A stretch of DNA of 64,000 nt from JARRKU01 sp050288425. Its GTDB lineage: Bacteria > Desulfobacterota > Desulfobacteria > Desulfobacterales > Desulfosarcinaceae. Made by a program: the position numbers and the translations under genes. The stretch is taken from assembly GCA_050288425.1 (NCBI GenBank), contig JBNKDU010000042.1, positions 27,807 to 91,806 on the forward strand. The letters are read 5' to 3'. Under the pieces are notes generated by a model that was not told where the DNA came from, made no database searches, and saw nothing but the letters and a program-made list of their open reading frames with translations. Numbering within the stretch: the stretch's first letter is position 1; each line of letters opens with the position of its first letter. Positions 36,643 through 46,099 of the stretch are shown one piece after another.

Positions 36643-38997
36643 ATGGCTGAAGATAAGCCTACGGCGGAATACACTACTGAAAATCTTCCCACCCGGATAC
36701 CGATCTTACCGCTGTTTGACGCCGCCCTGTTCCCCAAGATGGTTTTGCCCCTGGTGGTGATGGAAAAAGATTCCCTGAAACTGGTGGACGAGGCCATGGC
36801 CAGCGATCGCATCATCGGTCTGGCCGTATCCAGGAAACAGGAGAATGTGCGCTCCACCGCCGAAGACGATCTGGCCCGGGTCGGCTGCAGCGCCCTGATT
36901 CTCAAAATGGCCCGTTCGGATGACAACAAGGCCCAGATGCTGGTTCAGGGGCTCAGCCGTTTTCAGATCAAGAAGTTCGTTGAAAGCAAGGATTATCTCC
37001 AGGCCGAAGTGGTTCACTTCAACGATATCGACAAGAAGGACGACCAGACCGCTGCGTTGATGGCCAATATCGTCAAGCAGTTCAGCCGAATCGTGCAGCT
37101 CTCCCCCGGACTGCCCGAAGAGATCAACCAGATGGCCGCGTCCATCAAGGAGCCCGGCACCCTGGCCGATATGATCGCCTCCACCATCAACAGCAGCCCG
37201 GAAGAGAAGCAGAATGTGCTCGAAACCCAGCAGTCCACCGAGCGCTTGAAGCTGGTGACCAAACTGGTCAACCACCAGTTGAGCATTCTCGAGCTGGGCA
37301 ACAAGATCCAGTCCCAGGTCAAGGGGGATATGGACAAGCGCCAGCGCGAATACTACCTGCGTCAGCAGCTCAAGGCCATCAAGGAAGAGCTGGGCGAGAC
37401 GGAAGAAGGCTCCGTGGAGGTGGAAGAGTACCGGACCAAACTGCATGAACGCGGGCTCACCGAAGAGGCCGTCAAAGAGGGCGAGCGCGAGTTGGAACGG
37501 CTGGCCAAGATGCATCCCTCTTCGGCGGAATATACCGTGGCCTCCACCTACCTGGACTGGCTCACCGAATTGCCCTGGCAGGCGACCACGGAAGACAACC
37601 TGGATATCCTGAAGGCCCGCAAGGTCCTGGACGACGACCATTTCGGGCTGCAAAAGCCCAAGCGCCGGATCATCGAGTACCTGGCGGTGCGCAAGCTCAA
37701 ATCCGATTCCAAAGGGCCGATTCTCTGCTTCGTGGGCCCGCCGGGCACCGGCAAGACATCCCTGGGCGCCTCCATCGCCCGGGCGCTGGGCCGCAAGTTC
37801 CACCGCATCTCCCTGGGCGGGGTGCGGGACGAAGCCGAGATCCGCGGCCACCGCCGGACCTATGTGGGCGCCCTTCCCGGACGCATCATCCAGGGGCTGC
37901 GCCGCGTCGGGTCCAACAATCCCGTTTTCATGATGGACGAGATCGACAAGGTGGGCAGCGACTTCCGCGGCGACCCCTCCTCGGCCCTGCTGGAAGTGCT
38001 CGATCCGGAGCAGAACTACACCTTCTCCGACCACTATCTCGACGTGGCCTTCGACTTGTCCAAGGTGATGTTCATCTGTACCGCCAACGTACTGGACACA
38101 ATCCCGTCGGCCCTGCGCGACCGCATGGAAGTCATCCAGCTTCTGGGGTACACCGAAGATGAAAAAGTCAAAATCGCCCAGAAATACCTCGTGCCGCGCC
38201 AGCGCAAGGAAAACGGCATCACCGCCAGGCAGATCACCATATCGGTCGGCGCCGTCCGCAAGATCATTTCGGGGTATACCCGCGAGGCCGGCTTGCGCAA
38301 CCTGGAGCGCGAAATCGCCACCATCTGCCGGGGCGTGGCCACCAAGATCGCCGAAGGCAGCATCAAGAAGACCGCCATCAAGGTGGGCGACATCGCCGAA
38401 TTCCTGGGCCCGGTGAAATTCAGCTCCGAGGCCAAGGCGCGCATGGCCACGCCGGGGGTGGCCATGGGACTGGCCTGGACGCCGGTCGGGGGCGATCTGC
38501 TCTTCATCGAAGCCACCAGCATGAAGGGCAACAAGGGGATGACCCTCACCGGTCAGTTGGGCGATGTGATGAAGGAGTCGGCCATGGCGGCCCTGAGCTT
38601 CATCCGCGCCCATGCCAAAAAGCTCGAACTCGATGAAGACTTCTACACCAAGATGGACCTGCACGTGCACGTGCCGGCCGGGGCCATCCCCAAGGACGGG
38701 CCCTCGGCCGGGGTCACCATCCTCACGGCCCTGGTCTCGCTGCTCACCGGCAGGAAGATCCGCAAGGATCTGGCCATGACCGGCGAAATCACCTTGCGGG
38801 GCCAGGTGCTGCCCGTCGGCGGCATCAAGGAAAAAATGCTGGCCGCCCATCGCGCCGGCATCAAGACCATCATCATGCCCAAGGGCAATGAAAAGGATCT
38901 GATCGATATCCCCGAAAAAGTGCAGAAAGATATCCGCTTTCATTTTGTCGAGAAGATGATGGATGTGATCAAGATCGCACTCAATGTACAAGATTGA
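36643..38997 (+). CDS. lon: ATP-dependent protease Lon
   Basis: 784 residues, the normal LonA length. The N-terminal substrate domain (about 15-210), a coiled helical linker, the AAA+ module with Walker A GPPGTGKTS (about 365-373) and the Walker B region PVFMMDEIDKVG are all present. The C-terminal protease domain has the catalytic Ser688 (DGPSAGVT) and Lys731 (GGIKEKMLAAHRAG). It degrades misfolded and regulatory proteins. AAGGAGG precedes the ATG. The neighbouring Hsp20 genes make a chaperone-protease set. Confidence 0.97.
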   Translation: MAEDKPTAEYTTENLPTRIPILPLFDAALFPKMVLPLVVMEKDSLKLVDEAMASDRIIGLAVSRKQENVRSTAEDDLARVGCSALILKMARSDDNKAQMLVQGLSRFQIKKFVESKDYLQAEVVHFNDIDKKDDQTAALMANIVKQFSRIVQLSPGLPEEINQMAASIKEPGTLADMIASTINSSPEEKQNVLETQQSTERLKLVTKLVNHQLSILELGNKIQSQVKGDMDKRQREYYLRQQLKAIKEELGETEEGSVEVEEYRTKLHERGLTEEAVKEGERELERLAKMHPSSAEYTVASTYLDWLTELPWQATTEDNLDILKARKVLDDDHFGLQKPKRRIIEYLAVRKLKSDSKGPILCFVGPPGTGKTSLGASIARALGRKFHRISLGGVRDEAEIRGHRRTYVGALPGRIIQGLRRVGSNNPVFMMDEIDKVGSDFRGDPSSALLEVLDPEQNYTFSDHYLDVAFDLSKVMFICTANVLDTIPSALRDRMEVIQLLGYTEDEKVKIAQKYLVPRQRKENGITARQITISVGAVRKIISGYTREAGLRNLEREIATICRGVATKIAEGSIKKTAIKVGDIAEFLGPVKFSSEAKARMATPGVAMGLAWTPVGGDLLFIEATSMKGNKGMTLTGQLGDVMKESAMAALSFIRAHAKKLELDEDFYTKMDLHVHVPAGAIPKDGPSAGVTILTALVSLLTGRKIRKDLAMTGEITLRGQVLPVGGIKEKMLAAHRAGIKTIIMPKGNEKDLIDIPEKVQKDIRFHFVEKMMDVIKIALNVQD

Positions 38998-39043
38998 ATG
39001 TAACGGGGCAAAAGACAAGGAGCATCGGACCGGCGGAGAATCC

Positions 39044-39817
39044 ATGACACCCGCCGCCGGCCGGAAGGACCGTCGAGGCCGACCGTTGCTGCGGTGGCTG
39101 TCCGTCGCGGCGCTGCTGTTCCTGTTGCAGGCCTGTGCCGCCCGGCCTCACAGCCCCCCGGCTTCGTCGCCGGGACACCCCAAGCCGTACCGGGTTGGGG
39201 GCTCCTGGTACCGGCCCATTCCCACTGCCCGCGGTTTCGAACAGACCGGAACGGCTTCCTGGTACGGCCGCAAATTTCATGGCCGCAAGACCTCCAGCGG
39301 TGAAACATACAACATGTATGCCCTCACCGCCGCCCACAAGACCTTGCCCCTGGGCACCTATGTGCGGGTTCACCACCTGGGCAGCGGCCGGTCCGTCGAT
39401 GTGCGTATAAACGACCGCGGCCCTTTCGTGCGCGACCGCATCATCGACCTGTCTTACGCGGCCGCCAAGCGGCTGGGCATCGTGGGGCCCGGCACCGGCC
39501 GGGTGCGGGTGGTGGCCCTGGGCGCCCCCCGCGGCACCTCTTCCACCGGCGCCAAAGCCCAGTATGAGCCCGTCGATTACTACTCCGGAAATTTTACGTT
39601 TCAGGTTGGGGCCTTTGCCGAGCGGACCAACGCGGTGCGCCTTGTGGCCAAGCTGGACAAGCGCTATAAAAACGCCCACATGACGACCTTTTTCGACGGA
39701 CAGCGCACCTTCTACCGGGTGCGGGTGGGCCGCAGTGAAAGCCTGGAAGAAGCCATCGGCTACGAACAGGAGCTGATTCGGGACGGGTTTCCCGAAACAT
39801 TCATCGTCGCCGAATGA
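39044..39817 (+). CDS. rlpA: RlpA-family lipoprotein with SPOR domain
   Basis: 257 residues. A lipoprotein signal ends at Cys31 (FLLQAC). The double-psi beta-barrel RlpA domain (about 70-160) has TGTASWYGRKFHGRKTSSGE, TLPLGTYVRVHHL and VRINDRGPFVRDRIIDLSY, including the conserved Asp in NDRGPF. A SPOR domain (about 183-257) should bind denuded peptidoglycan at the septum. RlpA proteins cleave or stabilise septal glycan strands. ATG 39044 has GGAG just upstream and opens the signal peptide. Confidence 0.9.
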   Translation: MTPAAGRKDRRGRPLLRWLSVAALLFLLQACAARPHSPPASSPGHPKPYRVGGSWYRPIPTARGFEQTGTASWYGRKFHGRKTSSGETYNMYALTAAHKTLPLGTYVRVHHLGSGRSVDVRINDRGPFVRDRIIDLSYAAAKRLGIVGPGTGRVRVVALGAPRGTSSTGAKAQYEPVDYYSGNFTFQVGAFAERTNAVRLVAKLDKRYKNAHMTTFFDGQRTFYRVRVGRSESLEEAIGYEQELIRDGFPETFIVAE

Positions 39818-39961
39818 GGATGGGGTGTGAAGCCTCCCCTCGACTCCAATCTCCGTGTTGGATGGCAAGGTTCAATCCTCGGCGTAGAGCTGCTATGCCT
39901 GCGCTTCAACCTCGCCATCCGCCTTGATCATGAACCCGATGGGAGGCTTTACATCCCATCC
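39818..39961 (+). repeat. nested inverted-repeat element between rlpA and gmhB
   Basis: Outer arms 39818-39838 and 39941-39961 (21 nt, 18 matching) and inner arms 39860-39875 and 39905-39920 (16 nt, 14 matching) could fold into one long hairpin. It starts on the base after the rlpA stop codon and ends 39 nt before gmhB. No T-run follows, so it is not a simple terminator. Confidence 0.65.
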
Positions 39962-40000
39962 TCGCGCAAGATCCGTGAACCAGAACAGGAATCGCCCGAA

Positions 40001-40579
40001 ATGACGTTGAAAGATGTCGTCTTCCTCGACCGGGACGGGGTGATCAACCGCGACTCGCCGGATTATATCAAGAGTTGGGACGAGTTCGAATTTCTTCCCG
40101 GCAGCCTGGAAGCGCTGGCGGCCTTGACCCGGGCCGGGTATGCGCTGATCCTGATTACCAACCAGTCGATGATCGGACGCGGCTTGGTGCCCCTTCCCGT
40201 GCTGGAAGAGATGCACCGGCGGATGTGCCGGGAGGTGGCCGATGCCGGCGGCCGCATATTCGACATCTTCCATTGCCCCCACCGGCCCGACGAATACTGC
40301 GACTGCCGCAAGCCGGAACCGGGCCTGATCTTCCAGGCCAAGGAACGTCACGGCATCGATCTTCCCGGGTCGGTGATGATCGGCGACAATGCCAAGGACA
40401 TTGCGGCCGGCTTGAATGCCGGCTGCGGCGCAACCATCCTGGTGCGGACCGGCAATGGAAACACGGCCGTCGAAGAACTGGCCCGGCAGCGGGTCCAACC
40501 AACGGCCATCGTCGACGATCTCGGTGCGGCCGCCCGCTGGCTGCTCCAAGGCCCCTCATCCATGGTTCACGGCGTTTGA
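40001..40579 (+). CDS. gmhB: D-glycero-beta-D-manno-heptose 1,7-bisphosphate 7-phosphatase
   Basis: 192 residues of the HAD superfamily. The catalytic DXD is Asp10-Arg-Asp12 (VVFLDRDGVIN); other motifs are LILITNQSMIGRG, the zinc-ligand cluster CPHRPDEYCDCRKPEPG and VMIGDNAKDIAAG. It removes the 7-phosphate in the ADP-heptose pathway for lipopolysaccharide inner core. The start ATG 40001 fits the family N-terminus. recD2 starts 4 nt after its stop. Confidence 0.9.
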   Translation: MTLKDVVFLDRDGVINRDSPDYIKSWDEFEFLPGSLEALAALTRAGYALILITNQSMIGRGLVPLPVLEEMHRRMCREVADAGGRIFDIFHCPHRPDEYCDCRKPEPGLIFQAKERHGIDLPGSVMIGDNAKDIAAGLNAGCGATILVRTGNGNTAVEELARQRVQPTAIVDDLGAAARWLLQGPSSMVHGV

Positions 40580-40583
40580 GGCC

Positions 40584-42773
40584 ATGACCGATTCATCCGC
40601 CGATATCCTCGAAGGTCGATTGGAGCGCATCGCCTTTCGCAACGCCCGGGACCATTTCATGATCGCCAAGTTCAGGGCGGAGGGCATCGGCAGCCTGGTC
40701 ACGGTGCTGGGTCACTTCCCCGAGCCGCGTCCGGGCGAGATGCTGCGACTCAAAGGGCACTGGAGCGCGCATCCGCGGTACGGACAGCAATTCAAGGTGG
40801 CGGCATTCGAGGTTTTGCTTCCCGCCGGGGTGGAAGAGATCCGGCGCTATCTTGGCGCGGGCATGATCGCCGGCATCGGTCCCAAGACCGCCGAGCGGCT
40901 GATTGCCCATTTCAAGGAGAACACGCTCCACGTCCTGGATGAAGATCCCGGGCAACTGATCGCGGTGCGGGGAATCGGACCCACCAAAGCCCGGGAGATC
41001 GGCGAGGCCTGGAAAGAGCACCATGCCGTGCGCGAATTGATGCGTTTTCTCCAGGAACACGAACTCAAACCGGCCCATGGCGCCAAAATCTACAAGCAAT
41101 ACGGGGCGCAGGCCCTGGATGTATTGCGCAACGATCCCTATCGCGTGGCCGCCGACATCCCGCGAATCGGCTTCTACATCGCCGACGCCATCGTCCGGCG
41201 GTCCGACCTGCCCATCGACGAAGTCCAGCGCGCCGAGGCCTGCCTGCGTCACCTGCTGGAGGCCGCCGCGGAGCAGGGGCATCCGTACGTCACCCGGGCG
41301 GAACTGGAAACACGCTGCACGGAATCCTTCCATCTCGACTATCATGCCATGCAGGACGCCCTGGAGCGCCTGATCCACCAGCGGCAGGTCCGGTTGGATG
41401 AAGCGGCCCCGGAACAACCCGTATACCTGTATTGGTTGTATGCCGCGGAAACCGATGTGGCCCGCAGGATCGCGGCCTTGATGACCATACCCGCGGTTCC
41501 CCTGGAAATGGATGACGGGGCCATCCTGGAGCGGGTGGTACGGCGGCTGGCCATCGCCCTTTCCCCCGACCAATCGAACATCCTGCAGGCAGTGCTTCAT
41601 CAGCGCCTGGTGATCATCACCGGCGGTCCGGGTACGGGCAAGACCACCCTGGTCCGCGCCATCGCAGCGTTGTTCGAATCCCTGGGACGTCGCTTCGTGC
41701 TTGCCGCGCCCACGGGCCGCGCGGCGCGGCGTATGTCCGAGGTAACCGGTCAGCCGGCCGCCACCATCCACCGTCTGCTGGGTTTCAACCTGGCCGAGGG
41801 CCGCTTCGAACACGACCAGGACAATCCCCTCGACATCGATGGCCTGATCGTGGACGAGGCCTCCATGGTGGATCTGCCCCTCATGGGTCACCTGGTCCGG
41901 GCCCTGCCCCACCGCGCCGGACTGGTCCTGGTGGGGGATGTATCTCAGCTTCCCTCGGTGGGGCCGGGCACGGTGCTGGCCGATCTGATCGGCTCCGGTG
42001 TGGTACCGTCTTACGAGCTAAAGGAGGTGTTCCGCCAGGCCGCCCGGAGTCCCATCGTGACAAATGCCCACCTGGTGAGAAAAGGACGACTGCCCGACCT
42101 GGCGCCCCTGGCGGACACGGACCCGCTCCAGGAGTTCTCCTTTATCGAAGAGCCGCGCCCCGGCCAGGTGGCCGATCTGATCCTCTCTCTTTGCTCCGGA
42201 CGCATCGCCGATCAGTTGGGGGTGGACGGGGTTCGCGACGTGCAGGTGCTGACGCCCATGCACAAGGGCCCCCTGGGAACGCTGCAGCTCAACGACAAAC
42301 TCCAGGCGGCACTCAACCCGCAAAAGAAGCGTCACGGGGCCTTTGGCCTCCACGACAAGGTCATGCACCTGCGCAACAACTACCGCAAGGAGGTCTTCAA
42401 TGGTGAGATCGGCACCGTTTGCCGCATCGATCTCCAGGCCGGGCGGATTCACGTCGATTACGACGGACGCGAGGTGCCATACGACGACGCCGACCTGGAC
42501 GAGCTTTCCCTGGCCTACGCCATTTCCGTGCACAAGTCCCAGGGTTCCGAATACCCGGTGGTCGTCCTGCCCATGGTCACCCAGCACTACGTGATGCTGC
42601 AGCGCAACCTGCTGTATACGGCCCTTACGCGGGCCCAACGCATGGTGATCCTGGTGGGCAACGCCAAGGCCGTGCGGGTGGCGGTGGAAGCCGACGCCCC
42701 CGACCGGCGGCGCTCCCTCTTGGCTTGGAGATTAGTTGAATCGCCCCTAACGTTGCATAAAAAAGATGGCTAA
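40584..42773 (+). CDS. recD2: RecD2-type SF1 ATP-dependent DNA helicase
   Basis: 729 residues. The N-terminal domain has helix-hairpin-helix elements (GAGMIAGIGPKTAERLI and AVRGIGPTKAREIG). The motor has Walker A GGPGTGKTT (about 347-355), VDEASMVDLPL and the C-terminal SYAISVHKSQGSEYP-like motif (LAYAISVHKSQGSEYPVVV). This is RecD2, a 5-prime to 3-prime helicase that acts without RecBC. Its last codons lie inside a dispersed repeat (AAAAAAGATGGC core), which may have replaced the original 3-prime end. Confidence 0.92.
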   Translation: MTDSSADILEGRLERIAFRNARDHFMIAKFRAEGIGSLVTVLGHFPEPRPGEMLRLKGHWSAHPRYGQQFKVAAFEVLLPAGVEEIRRYLGAGMIAGIGPKTAERLIAHFKENTLHVLDEDPGQLIAVRGIGPTKAREIGEAWKEHHAVRELMRFLQEHELKPAHGAKIYKQYGAQALDVLRNDPYRVAADIPRIGFYIADAIVRRSDLPIDEVQRAEACLRHLLEAAAEQGHPYVTRAELETRCTESFHLDYHAMQDALERLIHQRQVRLDEAAPEQPVYLYWLYAAETDVARRIAALMTIPAVPLEMDDGAILERVVRRLAIALSPDQSNILQAVLHQRLVIITGGPGTGKTTLVRAIAALFESLGRRFVLAAPTGRAARRMSEVTGQPAATIHRLLGFNLAEGRFEHDQDNPLDIDGLIVDEASMVDLPLMGHLVRALPHRAGLVLVGDVSQLPSVGPGTVLADLIGSGVVPSYELKEVFRQAARSPIVTNAHLVRKGRLPDLAPLADTDPLQEFSFIEEPRPGQVADLILSLCSGRIADQLGVDGVRDVQVLTPMHKGPLGTLQLNDKLQAALNPQKKRHGAFGLHDKVMHLRNNYRKEVFNGEIGTVCRIDLQAGRIHVDYDGREVPYDDADLDELSLAYAISVHKSQGSEYPVVVLPMVTQHYVMLQRNLLYTALTRAQRMVILVGNAKAVRVAVEADAPDRRRSLLAWRLVESPLTLHKKDG

Positions 42774-43002
42774 AGGGCAGTGACCCGTTATGAACCGTAA
42801 CCGAAGCCATATCCGATGCCGAAGCAAGCAATCAAGCTCAGGTTCACTGAAGGATCGGGTCGATTATATGCCATCTTTTTTACCCTTCGGGAAAGCCGGA
42901 GGGCGTAAGTAACGGCGTTGCCAAGGGCTTGCAGTAGATTGACTACGGCTGCGCCCTTGGCGCCTTGGCTCTGAAGCCCTCCGACTTTTGCAACATTAGG
43001 GT
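42755..43002 (+). repeat. dispersed intergenic repeat, copy 2 with nested inverted parts
   Basis: The block at 42755-42777 matches 11090-11112, and the block at 42968-43002 matches 11042-11076. Between them lie inverted partial copies: GCCATCTTTTTT at about 42869-42880 and AAAGCCGGAGGGC at about 42892-42904. The second pairs with GCCCTCCGACTTT near 42974-42986, with GCCAAGGGC/GCCCTTGGC arms nested inside. No coding sequence is visible here. Confidence 0.6.
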
Positions 43003-43009
43003 CTACAAC

Positions 43010-43089
43010 TTGTTGATTCGGGCAAACCGCAGTATCAGAAACGTGCGCTGATTTACCCGAATCAACCAATCGACAAATCAAGGAATCGA
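43010..43089 (-). repeat. intercistronic/3-prime inverted array element at the DUF1178 stop
   Basis: TTGATTCGGGCAAA (43013-43026) is a 13/14 inverted match to 43052-43065. From there to 43089 run AATCAACCA/ATCGACAA/AATCAAGG/AATCGAC units that end exactly at the TAG stop of the minus-strand DUF1178 gene. The same layout recurs at 26.0, 27.7 and 30.3 kb. Confidence 0.6.
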
Positions 43090-43524
43090 CTAATTCTCTG
43101 ATTCCCCGGACGGGGTGGGGTTGCTGACGGGGATGGGCACCTTGGCGAAGGATACCCCCTCCTTGCGCAGGGTCTCTTCCTCCTGGGCCGTACTGACGCC
43201 GCGGATATTGCGCGGTTCGTTGACGCCGTAATGGATTTTCAGGGCCTCCTGGGCGAAATCGGCGCCCACGTTGTCGAAGTTCTTCTCCACGTAATGAGCG
43301 ATGGCGTTCATCATCAAGGCGGGGTTCATCTTGGGGGACGGTTGACCGGGTTGGGCCGGCGATCCCTTGATGGCGAAGGTGGAGGGGATGCGGGTGACGT
43401 CGCTGTCATCGCATGCCGGGCAGGTGACCATGCCGGCCTTCTGTTGTTTCTTATAGGCCTTGGCATCCTGGAACCAGCCTTCGAAGGTGTGCCCGTTGCG
43501 GCATTGTAAATCATATGCGATCAT
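43090..43524 (-). CDS. DUF1178-family protein
   Basis: 144 residues. The N-terminus MIAYDLQCRNGHTFEGWF and the cluster VTCPACDDSDVTRIPS supply Cys8, Cys35 and Cys38, consistent with a small zinc-binding fold. The C-terminal half includes a conserved NPRNIRG-like turn (EPRNIRGVST). DUF1178 proteins have no established role. The start at 43524 is the family start; longer in-frame translation upstream looks non-coding. Confidence 0.85.
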   Translation of the reverse strand: MIAYDLQCRNGHTFEGWFQDAKAYKKQQKAGMVTCPACDDSDVTRIPSTFAIKGSPAQPGQPSPKMNPALMMNAIAHYVEKNFDNVGADFAQEALKIHYGVNEPRNIRGVSTAQEEETLRKEGVSFAKVPIPVSNPTPSGESEN

Positions 43525-43675
43525 AGTGCGTATTCCTCGAATACCGAACACATCTAAAATATCATAAACTGTTTTGGGATTAAAGAAATTATTGACAGAC
43601 AGGGGTGTTTTGTCAAAGAATACGCCACATTCCGACGCCGAGGAAGCGAAGGCAATACCGAGGGGAGAGGAGCGC

Positions 43676-44338
43676 ATGAATTCACTGATCAAGACGGGAC
43701 TATTGCTGTTGGCGGGGCTTTTGCTCGTGGCCGCAACCGGCACGGCGGAAACCAAATACGTCACCGAGGACCTGACCATCACCTTGCGGACCGGGCCGGG
43801 CAACGACCGCAAAATCATCGCCTTCCCATCGGCCGGCCAGCCCCTGGAAGTGGTTACGCCGGGAGAAGAATATACCGAGGTCAGAACGAGCGGCGGCAAG
43901 CAGGGATGGGTGCTCACCCGTTTTCTCACGGGCAGGGAACCGGCCGATCAGGTGCTGGCGCGCCTGCAGGAAGAGCATAGCCGGATCGTGGAAAAATACG
44001 AGAAACTCAAGCAGCAGGCCAGCGAGCTCAACTCGGAAGGCAGGGAGCTGAACGACGACCTGACCACCACCCGGGACTCCCTGGGAAAACTGCAGAAGGA
44101 ATATGAGAGCCTGAAAAGCGAATCCAAGGATTTCCTGAGCCTCAAGTCCAAATACGAAAAAACCCTCAAGGAGTCCGGCACCGCCCAGGACAAGGTCAAT
44201 CGCCTGGAGAAGGAACTGCAGCAGCTTTACAGCCGGGAACTGACCACCGGCATGCTGTACGGCGGCGGCCTGTTGGCCCTGGGGTTTATCGTCGGTTTCA
44301 TCGTCAAGCGCCCCAAGCGGCGTTCGCCCTTGCTCTAA
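43676..44338 (+). CDS. SH3 and membrane-anchor protein (TIGR04211-like)
   Basis: 220 residues. A signal peptide (cleavage near GTAE), a bacterial SH3 domain (about 25-90, with LTITLRTGPGNDRKII and GKQGWVLTRFL), a coiled-coil of about 100 residues and a C-terminal membrane helix (about 192-210) followed by a basic tail. This matches the SH3-and-anchor architecture. It probably senses or binds cell wall from the periplasmic face. GGGGAGAGG precedes the ATG. A TTGACA at 43592 hints at a promoter, but no good -10 box is at the right distance. Confidence 0.8.
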   Translation: MNSLIKTGLLLLAGLLLVAATGTAETKYVTEDLTITLRTGPGNDRKIIAFPSAGQPLEVVTPGEEYTEVRTSGGKQGWVLTRFLTGREPADQVLARLQEEHSRIVEKYEKLKQQASELNSEGRELNDDLTTTRDSLGKLQKEYESLKSESKDFLSLKSKYEKTLKESGTAQDKVNRLEKELQQLYSRELTTGMLYGGGLLALGFIVGFIVKRPKRRSPLL

Positions 44339-44387
44339 ACCCGGCCAGCCGGCCCCGTCCGCAAGACGAGAACAGAATCAGGCCCAA

Positions 44388-46022
44388 ATGACAGAATTAC
44401 ATCACGATGTCCTGGTGATCGGCAGCGGTATCGCCGGATTGATGTTCGCCATCAAGGTGGCGCAGCACGGAACCGTCGCCCTGGTTACCAAGAAAGAGGC
44501 CATGGAGAGCAATACCAACCTGGCCCAGGGGGGGATCGCCGCGGTCTTCGGCGCCATGGACGGTTTCGATCTGCACATCGAAGACACCCTGGTGTCGGGG
44601 GACGGGTTGTGCCATCGCGACGTGGTGGTCCAGGTGGTCGAAAACGGCCCCCGGCGGATCGAAGAGCTCATCGAGATGGGCGTGCGTTTCAATCGGGAGT
44701 CGGACGAGGACTGTGAAGCCGGTTTCGACCTGGGCCGCGAGGGCGGCCATTGCCGGAACCGCATCGTTCACGCCAAGGACATGACCGGCCGGGAGGTGGA
44801 GCGGGTCCTCCTGGACCACGCACGCCGGCATCCCAACATCACCCTGTTCGAAAACCATATGGCCATCGATCTGATCACCCACAAGACCCGGGTGAAGCGC
44901 GGCCGCTTGACCACCACCCATGAAGACTACTGCTGCGGCGCTTATGTGCTGGAGCGAGGCAGTCGCCAGGTCAAGACCTTTTCCGCCCACATCACCCTGC
45001 TGGCTACCGGCGGATCGGGCAAAGTCTACCTTTATACCAGCAATCCCGACATCGCCACCGGCGACGGCATGGCCATGGCCTATCGCGCCGGGGCAACCGT
45101 GGCCAACATGGAATTCGTCCAGTTTCATCCCACCTGCCTCTACCATCCCGAGGCCAAGAATTTCCTGATTTCCGAGGCGGTCCGCGGTGAAGGCGGGATT
45201 CTTCTCGATGAAGGCGGACGGGCCTTCATGGGCGATTACGACCCCCAAAAGGACCTGGCCTGCCGTGACGTGGTGGCCCGGGCCATCGATACGGAACTGA
45301 AAAAGAGCGGCGCCGACGCGGTCTACCTGGACATCAGCCACAAAGACGCCGACTTCGTCCGGGAGCGCTTTCCCAACATCTACCGAAAATGCCTCCAGTT
45401 CGGCATCGACATGACCCGGCAGCCCATTCCGGTGGTTCCCGCCGCCCATTATATGTGCGGGGGCGTGGTCACCGACATGCACGGCCGCACCGACCTCCGC
45501 AATCTTTACGCCGTCGGCGAAACCGCCTGCACCGGCCTGCACGGCGCCAACCGCCTGGCCAGCAACTCCCTGCTCGAAGCCCTGGTCTATGCCCATGCGG
45601 CGGCCGAGCATGTGAACGCGGCCCTGCGGCGGGGCGACTTTCAGCCCCTGCCCCCGGCGCCCTTGTGGGACGACATGGATACCGGCGACAGCGACGAGAT
45701 GATCATGGTCACGCACAACTGGGATGAAATCCGGCGTCTGATGTGGAACTATGTGGGCATCGTGCGCTCGGACAAGCGCCTGGCCCGGGCCAAGCGCCGC
45801 ATCGACATCATTCTCAACGAAATCCAGGAGTACTACTGGAATTTCAAGGTCGTGCCCGATCTGATCGAACTGCGCAACATCGCCGTGGTGGCCGAGATGA
45901 TCATTAATTGCGCGCAGCATCGCAAGGAGAGCCGCGGCCTGCACTACACCTTACAATATCCCCATCGCAACGATCGGCACTGGCAGAAAGACACCATACT
46001 CCGAAGACCCATCGTCGGTTGA
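44388..46022 (+). CDS. nadB: L-aspartate oxidase
   Basis: 544 residues. The FAD-binding N-terminus is VLVIGSGIAGLMFAIKVA; further motifs are SNTNLAQGGIAAV, EFVQFHPTCLY, HYMCGGVVTDMHGRT and NRLASNSLLEALVYAH. It oxidises L-aspartate to iminoaspartate, the first step of quinolinate/NAD synthesis; under anaerobic conditions fumarate serves as electron acceptor. nadA and nadC are not adjacent. Confidence 0.95.
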   Translation: MTELHHDVLVIGSGIAGLMFAIKVAQHGTVALVTKKEAMESNTNLAQGGIAAVFGAMDGFDLHIEDTLVSGDGLCHRDVVVQVVENGPRRIEELIEMGVRFNRESDEDCEAGFDLGREGGHCRNRIVHAKDMTGREVERVLLDHARRHPNITLFENHMAIDLITHKTRVKRGRLTTTHEDYCCGAYVLERGSRQVKTFSAHITLLATGGSGKVYLYTSNPDIATGDGMAMAYRAGATVANMEFVQFHPTCLYHPEAKNFLISEAVRGEGGILLDEGGRAFMGDYDPQKDLACRDVVARAIDTELKKSGADAVYLDISHKDADFVRERFPNIYRKCLQFGIDMTRQPIPVVPAAHYMCGGVVTDMHGRTDLRNLYAVGETACTGLHGANRLASNSLLEALVYAHAAAEHVNAALRRGDFQPLPPAPLWDDMDTGDSDEMIMVTHNWDEIRRLMWNYVGIVRSDKRLARAKRRIDIILNEIQEYYWNFKVVPDLIELRNIAVVAEMIINCAQHRKESRGLHYTLQYPHRNDRHWQKDTILRRPIVG

Positions 46023-46099
46023 CGCGTCCGTCCGGCGAATGGGGCGACACCAGCGCTCGGACGGCAACCGATCCTGCCCAACAACATGTGGAGGCCTGG

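Noticed and set aside
36706..39045. Antisense open frame of 779 codons opposite lon
   Set aside because: lon is unmistakable on the plus strand with all catalytic residues; the antisense product has no recognisable domain.
43592..43625. TTGACA as promoter for the SH3 protein gene
   Set aside because: No acceptable -10 box at 16-18 nt; mentioned only as a weak hint.
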